A DNA stretch of 64,000 bases from Neostapfia colusana (Eukaryota > Streptophyta > Magnoliopsida > Poales > Poaceae): positions 70,577,683 through 70,641,682 of the forward strand of contig JASWHV010000001.1 in NCBI GenBank assembly GCA_030760725.1, read 5' to 3'. Below the pieces are notes generated by a model that did not search any database, was not told the DNA's origin, and was given only the letters and a program-made list of their open reading frames with translations. Made by a program: the position numbers and the translations under genes. Numbering within the stretch: position 1 is the stretch's first letter; the number at the start of each line of letters is the position of its first letter. This document shows, piece by piece, positions 9,764 through 22,448 of this stretch.

Positions 9764-11234
9764 ATTTGAGAAATGTCAAGTATTTAATGGAACAGTAAAC
9801 CATTGAGTTATAACATAAAACATGTCATTGAACTCATAAAACTTGGAAACATAGTTCAAACTTAAATAAATTTGATTGCTGATCTGCTGTCCAATATGAC
9901 AGCCCTGACCAGTTTCCATTTCAACCTGATTTAGACCATACTAAAGAAAAACCAATTCTGGAGCTCAACAACAAAGTTAAAGTTAACTTCAAAAGCTTTC
10001 CAGAAAGTATTTGCGTGTCCTAAGATCTGTTCTGGTTCAAAAGTTATGAGATGTCAAAGCTGACAGAATTTCTGGAGAAAATTGGACAGCACCTCCCTGC
10101 TTGAGGTACTGAATTGATCCAAGAATTCCAGTTAATGCTACACCAAATTTAACAAAAATTTATGTTACAAAGTTGTAACCCATCTCACGAACTTTTCAGA
10201 ACTACCTCATTTTCTATTTTTGGAGTTTTATGCAGGAAGTTATGCTCAATTTACAGAGAGTTACAGAGAGTGTTTGCTCTGCCCTGTTTTCTGGACAGTT
10301 TCAACTCTACTGCAATTTTCGATTGGTTAAGGGATGAAACACCTCTGGACATCAACAGAAAAGTTGTAAGGCTCTTCCAAATATTTCCAGAAATGTATCA
10401 TATGACCCCAACATCAAAATAAATCAACCTCTAACCTCTGATCAACTTCAGCTTTATTTCAGCTGAAAACAGGGGACTCTGTCCTTAGTATCCTATAAGT
10501 TGAAAACTTGTTAACTTTGAACATCCTGATTAAGGGAAGAGGTTACATAAAAGTTTTAGTGCTCTAGATTAAAACTTTCAAGTTTTACCATGAAGTTGAT
10601 CATTTAGTGGGGTGTGACGTCGATGCGTCACAAGATCATGTCGGTACTACGTTCCTCACAAAGAAAAACCTATACCAGACTTAGCCGGCTTCGTTAGTTC
10701 AGTGGCACTAAGCGTCTCTCGCACACGGATGCTACACGTCTATCCGTTGTGTGGTTAGACTACCTGCAAATAACTCATACAATCGTCAGACTCAGCTGCA
10801 CACCGAGCCCGGTACCCATACAGTTCATACATCCGACCGTCATCACTTGCCTGAATGTTCTCAAGCCAAACACGCCTTGAGCTACGTGTTCACGTTACTG
10901 ACCACGTGACTAGGTCTCCCAAATTGCCCAAAGCACGCCAGGGACAGACGTTGCTCAAATACCCCAAACGACATGAAGAGTCGTAGAGGATATTAAAGCG
11001 GGTCAGGTTCCCTGCCACCCGCGGGGCTCCACCCTTCAGCTTGTGCGCACTGGTGGACAGCGCTTACGTGCACCCCCCAAGACATAAAGCGTCCCGAGAT
11101 GCACGATTTTACGACATAAGCCAATAGGTTAGTATGCCACTTTATATACACTAATAACATCCTTATATGGGCTACTAACTCGTTCCTCACCGATTTTTTG
11201 AAAAAGATGACCTTTGTAGTGCGTTAAACCTCAA
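9764..11234 (-). other. Untranslated leader, element A copy 1
   Basis: Between the primer site and ORF0 there is about 1.5 kb without a credible coding frame. The part nearest the LTR shares patches with the leader of element B (for example GAGGAACGTAGTACCGA on the element strand, compare 58579-58595). Short open frames here (10162-10422, 10993-11190) have no recognisable features. Confidence 0.7.
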
Positions 11235-11250
11235 GCGAGCTCTGATACCA
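11235..11250 (-). other. Primer binding site, element A copy 1
   Basis: On the element strand TGGTATCAGAGCTCGC is complementary to the 3' end of plant initiator tRNA-Met. It lies six bases from the LTR end. Confidence 0.9.
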
Positions 11251-11256
11251 CGCTGC

Positions 11257-14200
11257 TGACGCGGCCCCACGGCCTTGTCGAGCCAGGATCATGCTGAGGG
11301 GTGTTGCGTTGCACAGCACCGGATAACGCACATCAAAGATACAAAGCGGAATCAATGTTTTATTACATAAACCAGTTTATGAACATTTTTACAAAAAATA
11401 AGTCCAGTCTACACTCACGGGCGTAGACTATGCATCGAGTTCACGTTCACCCCGTGAACATGTCCCCGCTAGCACACACGCACACTAACACGGCGGCGTG
11501 TACGGCTCCCACTCGATGAAGTTCCCCTCCTGGGGTTTCGGTCTCCTCCTCGAGAGTCCCTTCCTCATAAACCCCTGCAAAAGCTTCAAACACAAGCAGT
11601 GAGCACGATGGCTCAGCAAGACTGACCCGTCTTTCCTGTACATGAAACTTCTACATGAATGGTTTTAGGGTACATGAGGTAAAATAAGTTGGAAAGGACT
11701 CGCCTAATTATTTGAACCTTACTTTCAAGTTTTAGCAGCAGGTTGTGGAGAACCTTACGCTAAGGCACATGAGAGAGCCACAATCAAACAAGAAATGCAT
11801 TTCTCTCATGTACTTTGCCCAAAGTTGAAAAGAACTTTAATAAGCTCTAAACTACAACAAGACATTAACAAGCAAAGTAAATCATTCAAATCAGCAAACT
11901 TTTAACATGTATCTAGCCTGTTCTTTCTACGTCACGGTACAGTAAACAAGTGGTACTCACTGACCGTGAGGGACGGCGATTATAATCGATTTACACCTGC
12001 AGGGTTACCCGAATAACCTGTCACGTACGCCCGTACTCGATGTTGCCTACAGCAACCATCACGGACGTCGTACGCAACCACCTTTCACCCGTTAGCAAAA
12101 TATCGAACCGGTCCAATCGTCCCGAGCAAGAGGTCTCTGCGCGCGCATCCGCAGTGCCACCAGCCGATTTACACCTCGAGCTCTAAACCTACCCTCTGAA
12201 CGACCAGCTATGCCTCAACACCCAGCTACCCGAGTTACAACGGTTTCCCGGTTCCCATATAGCCAGTAGGTCTTTGGTACTCTTCTAGCTTGTTCAACAG
12301 GCCCGCAAACGGCTCGGTCCTCAATCGACACAAGCGGAGCTATAGTACCCAGGCTCCAAAGTCGTGCTGCCCTTACTCTCCGCTCGGTCTCATTTTTCTT
12401 GCCATGTGTTTCATTTGCTATCTTTACCCGAGTCGAGTGCCTCTAGCCTATTCTCGCGAGTAGTTCCAACTACTTGACTTGTACCGAATCCTACACTATC
12501 TTAGCATTGCAGTAGCTAACAAGGTTTTCAAACCTAATCCCAATCCAGGGTTTTCTTGGCTATGCATTTGGGTTTCAAATAATACTCTAATGCAAGAAGT
12601 AAGTGGGTGCTCAAAGTAAGTTCTCAAAACTGTAAAAATTTGTAAAAGGGTTAATGCAAACCGGAGCTTGCCTTGCTTCTCTTGGTCGTAGGCTAGCTGT
12701 TCTTCCGGAGTGACGAAGTCTAAGACTTCGGCTTCCTCCTCAACCTTAGCGACAACATATGATAAATATAAACATGTGTCAATTTAGATGCATTTGAATT
12801 GAAGTTAAATTTGTGAGAGTTATAAGTCTTACTAGACAGACCCAAATGACTCGGAAATTTTTATTATGGTTTGGATACAACCTAAACAAAGACTTGGCCA
12901 AGTTTTGTTCGCAGCAAAGCTCATTTGAGCCCTCCACAAATAATTATGTACTTGGCCTTAATTGGAGCTCTTAGGGCGTTCTAGAGATTTTCATGGAGCA
13001 AGCCATGACTTTATGAAAACTAGATTTTCAGAGGGTTCTAATAGAGTTGGTGTCATTTAATTTGAAGGTTCCTAGCTAAAGATATGAGCTAAACAATTTC
13101 AGAGAAATTCTGAAAATGTTTCTGGACATTTTCTATTTTCTCTGGAACAGTTTTATTAATCATACCATTAGGTGGATCAAATGAGCTCAAATGGATCTGA
13201 AATTTTCATGGTAGCTCAGGGATATTTTGATGAACATCCCAGCAAAATTTCAGAATTTCCCTCCAAAGGGTTCTCCAGTTAAAATTCTAAACAGTTTAAA
13301 ATTTGAAGAAATAATTCTGGAGAAATAAGAATTTTCATGGAGTGAAACTTGATTTGTTGGAAATTACTAAGGGAGCTGAATCCAACAAAATTTGGTTCAC
13401 TCGATTTGGAGTTTTCTAGCCAAAGTTATGTGGGTTTGATGTTTGAACTAAAACTAAAAATCGGGGAAATGTTTAAAACACTGCACGTGGGTCCCATGCA
13501 CAGTGTCTTCGTCTACCTTCCGCCAGCGCCCGAGCGCGCGACGCCCAGCAACGGTGGCGAGGTTTGTTCTCAGCCGCTACTGCCTAATTTTTGACACGGT
13601 TTCTTCCTACGTGATCCTTGGAGCATGGCGCACACGCCGGGCAACTTCTCGAACCTCTACATCGCCGGAAACCTAGTCGGCGACGGCGGAGGCGGAAGAT
13701 GAGCTCGGGTCCGATGGCGCTATCTCATCTCGATGGTGAACATGATCAGCCAATGGGTCGCAAAGCACCACAAAGCAAGGGAAAGCTAACCCTGCCCTCC
13801 TCTTGGACTGAGATCGCCGGGAAAGTAGACTTCACCGGCGATCCGAGCCGTTTTCATCGGCGGTGGCCAAACTCAGGTGCTCTGATCACTGGATTGATCA
13901 TCACCGCTACGATTTGGCTGAGGTGACCGTGAGGTGCTACTCTAGCTTCAGCTCAACCAGGATTACAAGTGATCGAGATGAATTTTGAGGTTTGTTTCTC
14001 CGTGTTCTATACGGTGATCATCGGGAAAATTGAAATTCCGGCTAACCGGCGCTAAGAGGAACCTAGGGAGTTAATGCAAACCGGAGCTTGCCTTGCTGCT
14101 CTTGGTTGTAGGCTAGCTGTTCTTCCAGAGTGACAAAGTCTAAGACTTCGGGTTCATCCTCAACCTTAGCGACTACATATGATAAATATAAACATGTGTC

Positions 14201-16600
14201 AATTCAGATGCATTTGAATTGAAGTTAAACTTGTGAGAGTTATAAGTCTTACTAGACAGACCCAATGACTCTGAAATTTTTACTGTGGTTTGGATACAAC
14301 CTAAACAAAGACTTGGACAAGTTTCATTTGCAGAAAAGCTCATTTGAGCCCTACACAAATAATTATGTACTTGGACTTAATTGGAGCTCCTAGGGTGTTC
14401 TAGGGATTTTCATGGAGCAAGCCATGACTTTCTGAAAACTAGATTTTCAGAGGGTTCTGATAGAGTTGGTATCACTTGATTTGAAGGTTCCTAGCTAAAG
14501 ATATGAGCTCAACAATTTCAGAGAAATTCTGAAAATGTTTCTGGACATTTTCTATTTTCTCTAGAAAAGTTTTACTAATCATACCATTAGGTGGATCAAA
14601 TGAGCTCGAATGGATCTGAATTTTTTATGGTAGCTCATGGATATTTTTGTGAAAATCCCAGAAAAATTTCAGAAATTTCCTCCAAAGGGTTCTCCAGTTA
14701 AAATTCTAAATAGTTTAAATTTGAAGAATTAATTATGGGGAAATAAGGATTTTCATAGAGTGAAACTTGATTTGTTGGAAAGTACTCAGATATCTGAATC
14801 CAACAAAATTTGGTTCACTCAATTTGGAGTTTTCTTAGCAAAAGTTATGTGGGTTTGAAGTTTGAACTAAAACTGAAAATCAGGGAAATGTTTAAAACAC
14901 TGCACGTGAGTCCCACGCACAGTGTCTTCATCTACCTCCCGCGAGCGCCCAGGCGTGCGACGCCCAACGACGGTGGTGTGGTTCATTCTCGGCTGCTACT
15001 GCCTAATTTTCGACACAGTTTCTTCCTACGTGATCCTTGGAGCATGGGGCACACGCCGGGCAACTTCTCGGACATCGACATCGCAGGAAACCTAGTCGGC
15101 GATGGCGGAGGCGGAAGATGAGCTCTGGTCTGACTGTGCTAGCTCGTCTCGGCGGTGAACACGATCAGCCAATGGATTGCAAAGCACCACTGGGGCTCGG
15201 GGAAGCTAACCCTGCCCTCTTCTTGGCCGGAGATCGCCGGGAAAGTAGACTTCACTGGTGACCCGGGCCGTTTTCACCGGCGGTGGTCAAACTCAGGTGC
15301 TCTGCTCACTGGATTGATCATCACTGCTAGGATTTGGCTGAGGTGACTGTGAGGTGCTACTCTAGCTTCAGCTCCACCAGGATTACCAGTGATCAAGTGA
15401 TCGAGATGAATTTTGAGTTTTGGATCTCGGTGTTCTATACAGTGATCATCAGGAAAATTGAAATTCCGGCTAACCTAGGGAGTTCGGGGAGAGCTACTAG
15501 ACTTCAATGCTAACCTCAGAGACACGTTTGCCACGCTGGAGAAGCTTAGAGCTGCTCGTACGCCGGCGTCGAGTCAGAGGAGCTCTCAGGTTGACAGAGA
15601 GATGGAAGATCGGCTCGGACAAGCTCAACCGAAGCTGATCAAGAGCAGCTGAGGGCTGTAACACGTCGAGCAAGGACCGGCGGTGCCGTTTGTGGCCTTA
15701 GCTCGTGGTGGAAGGAACTGTTTTGTCCGGTTGACGGTGAGGTGGTGAGGTGGAGCTGTGCGGCGATCGGTTCAGGTTTCTCAGCGCTGAAAACGTTGAG
15801 GCAGCAGGAAAACGAGCTGCTGCCGGCGTCAGCTCGCAGCTAAATAGTTGGGGACGTCAGTTCGTGGCTCTGATCGGCGACCAGGAGGTGGAAGCAGTCG
15901 GCATCGCCGTGGCGCTCGCGTGGTCAAGTGCGAGAACCGAGCTGCGGTGATTTGAGTCGGTTAAAACACTAGTGAGGCTGACATGTGGGTCCCACTCCAG
16001 TTTTAACATCTGAAATTGAATTTTCTCCACTGCTCTAAACAGTAGAGACCCAAATAACCTTGGTCATTTGAATTATCCACCATCTGGCCATTTGAATTGG
16101 ATAGAATTCAAATTGGGGAGTGTTTGAATATATTTTCAGCACATATGCAGTTTGAAATTCAAATAGAGTTTGAATTTGCTTGACTTAGCTCATGTCAAGA
16201 TCAACTCCAAATGGAGTGAAAATTGGTGTGTGAGCTCACAAAAATGTGCTGAGTAAGAATATGCCTCCCACTTTTGAACTTATGGGATGGAAGTATTTTG
16301 AATTTGAATTTAGGTTCAAACTAACCCTTTTCTGGTTGTACCCAAAAATACCTAAAAATGTTTTGGTTTGGGTGAATTTTGGCATGAGCATTCCTAGCAA
16401 GGTGTTGGAGTTTTTCATATGCTCAGACCCTAGATGATGCATGTGGAAAATGCCACTTTTGCATTTTGTGAGTTTATTCTCTAATGAGCATGTTGATGAT
16501 GTTTACTTGCTCTTCAAATGTATTCATAAAGTTTCCTCAAATGTGGGTTGTGTGGTGTGATGAACACTTTGAATATGTGCCAAAAACTTAGGCCCTTACA
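11257..16600 (-). repeat. Element A middle LTR, chimeric and over-long
   Basis: This LTR is 5344 bp, against about 3.9 kb for the other two. Bases 11257-14069 match the right LTR (23943-26756), including the insertion ggcgctaagagga near its end. Bases 14070-16600 match the left LTR from 1362 onward. The LTR segment containing the donor-like motif and the region after it therefore occurs twice (12651 and 14071). The switch point is a 3-bp microhomology (gtt). Confidence 0.92.
14069..14073. other. Tandem-duplication breakpoint in the middle LTR
   Basis: Sequence on the left (cctagggag) continues in the right LTR as ttcggg at 26758. Sequence on the right (ttaatgcaaaccgg) is preceded in the left LTR by aaaagg at 1362. 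The only shared bases at the joint are gtt. The duplicated unit is 1362-14069 (12,708 bp) and the second copy is 14070-26756 (12,687 bp). Confidence 0.88.
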
Positions 16601-16616
16601 TTTCTCCCCCCTTAAA
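16601..16616 (-). other. Polypurine tract, element A copy 2
   Basis: Same purine tract as copy 1, immediately after the end of the middle LTR. Confidence 0.85.
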
Positions 16617-16669
16617 ATAATCTAGTCCCGAGATTATAAGGTGAAAATGAGAGAGAGGATGGTGGAAAA

Positions 16670-17347
16670 TTACCGTATATGCGACGTGAAAAAGTCGGGG
16701 TACTTAGCGCGAAGAAATCCTTCGCTCTCCCATGTCGCTTCATCTACGGAGTGATTACTACATAAAACTTTGTAGAACCACAACGTACGGTTGCGTGTGG
16801 TCCGGGCCTTTTCATCAATAATCTGAACCGGCTCCTCCCGATATGTGAGATCCGGTTTTGGCTCTTCTATATCCTCCAGCTGAATGGTAGTTGATAGCTT
16901 AAGTCACTTCCTCAGCTGGGAGATGTGAAAGATGTTGTGCACACCGGAGAGTGCTTCTGGTAAATTCAGCCGGTATGCTACCGATCCACATCTTTCGGTA
17001 ATCTGAAATGGACAGATGAATCGGGGTGCCAACTTTCCTCTCACCCTGAATCTGTTCACGCCCTTCATTGGAGACACACGTAGATATACATGATCCCCGA
17101 CTTCGAATTGTAATGGGCGTCTCCTCCGGTCCGCATACTGTTTTTGTCGAGATTGGGCGGCTTTTAAGTTTGCTTGAATCAGCCAAACATTTTCCTCCGC
17201 GTTGTTGACAAGATCAGTCTCGAAGGTAACCCTTTCACCAGACTCACACCAATTCAGCGGTGTGCGGCATTTTCTCCCATATAGCGCCTCGTAAGGCGCT
17301 ATCTTGATGCTGTCTTGGTACCCATTTTTGTATGAGAACTCGGCCAA
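16670..17347 (-). pseudogene. Integrase C-terminal domain plus chromodomain, element A copy 2
   Basis: Counterpart of 3961-4637. Here the integrase C-terminal part is one uninterrupted frame (16904-17347), because the base lost in copy 1 near 4406 is present. It still ends at the shared TGA (16904-16906) after HISQLRK. The chromodomain frame continues downstream of that stop to 16670. This copy shows that the private frameshift in copy 1 arose after the duplication. Confidence 0.85.
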
Positions 17348-17739
17348 CGTAAGTGATCATCCCAATTCTTACCGTGGCTGATAGCGCAAGCTCGTAGCAT
17401 ATCTTCTAACATTTGATTTACCCGCTCGGTTTGCCCATCCGTCTGCGGATGGTATGCTGAACTACGGATCAGCTTTGTCCCCAACGCAGCGTGTATCTGC
17501 TCCCAAAAACGGGACATAAATAAAGTGCCCCGATCCGATATGATGGTGAGGGGTACGCCGTACAAACATAGGATCCGTGAGATGTACAATTCAGCATACT
17601 TCTTGGCGTTGTAGTTGGTGTTGACCGGGATAAAATGGGCAACTTTGGTGAGCCGGTCAATGATTACCCACACGGAATCATGCTTCTGAAAAGTGGTGGG
17701 TAAACCGGCGTTGAAGTCCATGCTCACATCCTCCCACTT
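17348..17739 (-). pseudogene. Integrase catalytic core, element A copy 2
   Basis: Counterpart of 4638-5029, with the same D, D, E positions (SMDF, ISDRGTLF, QTERVNQ). It has the same upstream TAG (17740-17742) and the same downstream 1-bp deletion that throws the end of the core out of frame. It differs from copy 1 at only a few residues. Confidence 0.85.
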
Positions 17740-19434
17740 CTAGGTAGGAACGCCCAGTGGTTGTAGCAGTCCCGGTTTCCTCATGTGGTCTGCCTTCACC
17801 CTTCGACATGTATCACACTCGGACACGTACTTTGCCATCTCCCACTTCATCCGTGTCCACCAAAACTTGCTTCTGAGTTCTTGATACATTTTGTTGCTGC
17901 CGGGGTGAATAGAAAACTTTGACAAGTGAGCCTCATCAAAGATTTTCTTCCGTAACTCCGGGTTACGAGGTACGACGATCCGGTCCTTGAACCATAGGAT
18001 GCCGTCTCCGTCTTTCGGGAAGTATTTTAGCTCCCCACTGTCTACACGTCTCCACAAATGCGACATGCCCTTGTCATGTTTCTGAGCTGCCACTATCTCT
18101 TCACGAATTGTGGGGATCAAAGCTAAGTTGTAGAGAGCTCCATGTGGAATCACATGCAATGGTGGCTCGCTCTCTTCCAACAGTGTGATGGTCAGATTGT
18201 TGACGTGTGACTTGCGACTCAGCGCATCCGCCACTACGTTTGCCTTGCCGGGGTGATAATGGATCTTTATTTCGTAATCCTTTATCAACTCTAACCATCT
18301 TCGCTGCCTCATTTTCAGCTCTTTCTCAGTGAATATGTACTTGAGGCTTTTGTGGTTGGTATATAAATGTACGAGGTTACCGAGTAGGTAGTGCCTCCAC
18401 ATTTTAAGTGCGAGTACCATGGCAGCGAGCTCCAAGTCATGAGTTGGATAATTCTGCTCATGGTTCCTAAGCTGCCGTGATCCATATGCGACCACCCTTC
18501 GGTCTTGCATCAGAACACATCCGAGCCTAATGCCGGATGCATCGCAGTACACATCGAACGGTTTTGTTGTGTCTGGCTGCACCAAAACCGGTGCTGATGT
18601 TAGGTGTTTAACTAATGCCTTGGACGCTGCTTCACATGCTGGACTCCAAACATATTTGGTAGCCTTCTTCAGCAGCTCTGTCATAGGCTTGGCAATCTTC
18701 GAGAAGTTTGGGATGAACCTCCGATAATATCCCGTGATTCCGAGGAAACTCCGTACCTCGTGAACAGTTCTTGGGGACTTCCAATTTAGCACTTGTGTGA
18801 TCTTGCTCGGGTTTACAGCGATGCCCTCCACTGAGATAATATGCCCGAGAAAAGGCACTTGCGATATCCAGAATTCGCATTTGCTGAATTTCGTGTATAG
18901 CTTGTGATCCTGCAGCCGTTGCAAGACTATAAGCAGATTCTTCTTGTGTTCTTCCTCCAACTTGGAATATACCAATATGTCGTCGATGAAGACCACGACA
19001 AACTTGTCCAGCTCCGGCATGAATACCGAGTTCATCAAGTACATGAAGTGAGCTGGAGCATTGGTGAGGCCGAAGGACATGATCAGGTACTCATAAAGCC
19101 GGTACCTCGTCGAGAAAGCCGTCTTCGGAATATCCTCAGCCCGTATCTTAATCTGATGGTACCTGGATCTTAAGTTCATCTTGGAAAAGATCTTTGCTTT
19201 GACAAACTGATAAAACAACATGTTGATCCGTGGCAACGGGTACTTGTTCTTGATGGTTACGGCGTTTAGTGGATGATAGTTCACGCAAAGCTGCAACGTC
19301 TCGTCTTTCTTTTTCACAAATAATGCCGAACAGCCCCATGGCAAGTAGCTCGGCCTAATAAAACCCTTCTCCAGCAGGTCCGTTAGCTGAGTCTTCAGCT
19401 CAGCCAATTCCTTGGGCGCCATCTTGTACGGCCT
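17740..19434 (-). pseudogene. Reverse transcriptase, RNase H and integrase zinc finger, element A copy 2
   Basis: An open frame of 560 residues with the same domain order as copy 1, between the shared TGA (19435-19437) and the shared TAG (17740-17742). FIDD is intact. The motif A Asp-to-Asn and RNase H Asp-to-Asn changes are present here too. Private changes include LRLCVDYR to LQLCVNYH, which looks like several C-to-T or G-to-A transitions as expected from decay of methylated cytosines. Confidence 0.9.
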
Positions 19435-21209
19435 TCAGGATATTGGCATGGTTCCCGGTGCAAGTTCAATCTTGAACTCCACCTCTCTGTCGGGCGGCAT
19501 CCCCGGCAAATCATCCCGGAACACGTCAGGGAACTCACGGACTACTGGAATGTCTTCCAATCTGATGGTTGTGGATTGATACACACTTGGAAGTTTGATT
19601 TCTGGACTGTCTAGAAATAAGGAATGAGATTCCTGCACTTCTGAGTTCAAGTGCACGACTCGGAGGACGGTGTCTAAAACAGCGCCATGGCCGGTTAACC
19701 ACGACATCCCTAAGATGACATCGACCTTCTGTCCCTCTAAGACTATGAGAGACGTAGGGTATACTCTACCCTCTAAGCATAATGACGCTTTTGGAATCAT
19801 CATGCTTGCTGAAATTTTCCCACCCGGTGAATAAACCAAATATGGACTATCGGTGGGTAGTATTTGCAAGCTGTATTTAGCAATAAAAGCTTGGCTAATG
19901 AAGCTATGTGTGGCGCCTGAATCAAATAACACTATAGCGGGATGCTGGTGGAGTTGGAACATACCCGCAAGGATTGGCTCTCCCTCCGGCACGTCCTCTA
20001 TGGCAAGTTGATGGACGGTGCCGAGCCTAGGATTTGCCCACCACGCATTAGTGGGGTTCCGGGGCTGATTCCTCCCCGGAAGATGTGGTGCAACTCCGCC
20101 GCCCTGCCTCTCAGGACAATTGTTGGCGAAGTGTCCTGGGCGACCACATTTGTAGGATGTGGCTGCTGCTTGCCCGGTGTTTGGGGGATGAAAGCCCGGC
20201 ATGCGCTGCTGAGGTGCATACGCACGCGGCATCGCCCGCTGCTGCTGTTGTTGCTGCGGGGGTGGGACTGGCAGTGCCGGCCTGAATGCCGGCGGAGAAT
20301 ATGGCCGACTGCGGAATGGCATCGGCCTCTGTGGTGGCTGCCAGCGTGGACCCGATGGTGGGCGATTCACCATCCGATATTTTTGAGAAGGACCACCTCC
20401 TTCTCCGCTGCTTTGCGATGCGCTTCGCTTCCTCTCTGCCGCCGCTAACTCCTTGCTGGAGTCCTCCTGAACAATCGCAGCATCAATAATATCATTGAGG
20501 CTGCCGCGATTGAACATCGCCAGCTTGTCCTTCAGGAGCGGGTTAAGCCCCGGGTAGAAATGATCCCGCCGCTTCTCGTCGGTATCGGCGTGATACGAAG
20601 CGTATAGCGCAAGATCATTGAACTCCCTAGAGTATTCCAGCACGTCCCGACTTCCTTGCTGCAGGCGTAAGAACTCCTGCATCTTCCTCTTCATGAGACC
20701 CGGCGGTATGTGATAGGCCCTGAAGGCCGTCCGGAATTCCGCCCAGGTTATAACTCGCTCGGTGGGTTGCGAAGCACAGTAGTTCACCCACCAAGCGCTC
20801 GCGGATCCTTGAAGCTGTTGGAACGCGAACTGAGTCTTGCGCTGCTCACTCACTTGGAGCAGCCCAAACTTCATCTCCATCGTGCGGAACCAGTTGTCCG
20901 CATCGAGGGGTTCATCCGCCCTTGAAAATACCGGGGGATGAGTAGCCAGGAAATCGAAGTAGGAGCTTTGTTGGCGCTCCTCACGATCTTTACACCTCTC
21001 TGGTCGATACGTATTTGCAATGAGGGTTTGCAGCAACTCCGTGTGCTGCTGATGAGAACCCGCCATTGCTGCCACAATGTCAGCCAATGTAACCGTTGGC
21101 GGTGGCGGTTGTTGCTGTTGCTTTTGCTGCTGTTGCTGTCCCGAGGAATCCTCAGGAGGCTTTTGGGAGGTCTCTCCCCCCTGACTGGAACCCCCAACGT
21201 CCGGGTGGG
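19435..21209 (-). pseudogene. gag and protease fused in one frame, element A copy 2
   Basis: Copy 2 keeps gag and protease in one frame: gag core (ADNWFRTMEMKF), zinc knuckle with the first Cys replaced by Ser (SYKCGRPGHF), then the protease motif LFDSGATHSF, ending at the shared TGA. The single-frame gag-pro arrangement was therefore the ancestral state. The gag start is lost: relative to copy 1, 26 bp are missing at about 21210, removing the ATG, the next few codons and the acceptor-like sequence before it. No other in-frame ATG is near. Confidence 0.88.
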
Positions 21210-21377
21210 CAAACAGCAGCGATCAGCACATGTCATACTTAAAATTCCATATGAAACAGCAGGTATTGAAGTGACACACGAATACTTTGCACAACATTCA
21301 CATATATTGATAAATCATAAACTTTATACAAGATACATTATTCTCGGGGTCTCTGAGAAGTCGTGCTCATGTCGTCA

Positions 21378-22436
21378 CTACCTATACATACCGTACTGTC
21401 TACACAACATGTCACCGATTACAAAAGTTTTGGTTACATCACCCTTGCTGCCATACTCGGCAACGGTAACCTCCTACTCGGAGTAGAACTCGATCTCCTG
21501 TGGGTCGTCCTCCTCCGCTACCTCTGCTGGTGGATCCGGGTCCATGACCTCCTCTTCCGGTTCGGGTTCCCCCATTGCCGGAAGACCCAAAACCACGGGT
21601 ACGGCACCTACAACCGGTATGCCCATTACCGGAGGTACGAGTTCCTGCAACGCGTGCACCTCGTCCATGGCCTGGTTGTAGTCCTCTTCCCAGCCTTGCC
21701 CCTCCTCAATAGCGTCGTCCCGCTCTTGAGTGAGGACCTCGTTCTACTGGGTCAGGGCCTGCACCTGTTGTTGCAAAGCCGTGATGTCAACACGGCTTTT
21801 CCGCTTCACCTTCTTCAGATGATGCAACTGATTATGGTGTTCGTTCAGTCGCTTGATCGTCGGAAGGGGAACATTGCGTAGTGCGCTGTGAGCACTCTCA
21901 AAATGGTATCCATGGCTGGTGCTTTCCTTGATCTTTGCAGCAAGACAATCCGTATGAACAGCTTGGCTGTCCATCACGGCGTTCCCTGCTCTCAACTGGA
22001 GGCTGAGGTTCGCCTCCGCGGGATTGTACCTTGGGCAACCCGGATCTGTTGCCTCCATGTACCTTCCCTCCAACACATGGTTAGCCCATCCCTCCACCGG
22101 AACAAGCGCATATGGAGTGCCCTACATAGCTCTCACGTGTAGTTGGCAGAAACGCGACATGGTGTCACGGGCTGCCACTTGCCACATTTCCCCCGGCTGT
22201 CTACCTCTCACCGTGACGGTGAACGGTGCCCAACCGGGTGGCGTAGGTCCTATAGGAACTTCGACATGGATCATCCACGTATTGTTCCCCTCCTCACCTT
22301 CTTCCTTGGCGAAGTACTGCAGCATCTTGCTGTACCCGAAATATTGAAGCATTTGCCTCAACGTTTCCGGATAGCCGCTGCGGTGAGAACAGTGGGATTT
22401 CACCCACCAGTTCTCCAACTGTCTAGCCGCTGTCAT
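21378..22436 (-). pseudogene. ORF0, element A copy 2
   Basis: Counterpart of 8693-9751 with the same length and frame. Both TAG codons of copy 1 recur at the same codons (105 and 231), so they predate the duplication. A third stop is private: codon 321 (21474-21476), a Leu TTG changed to TAG. The coiled coil and acidic tail are otherwise conserved. Confidence 0.7.
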
Positions 22437-22448
22437 CTGTAGAAACAT

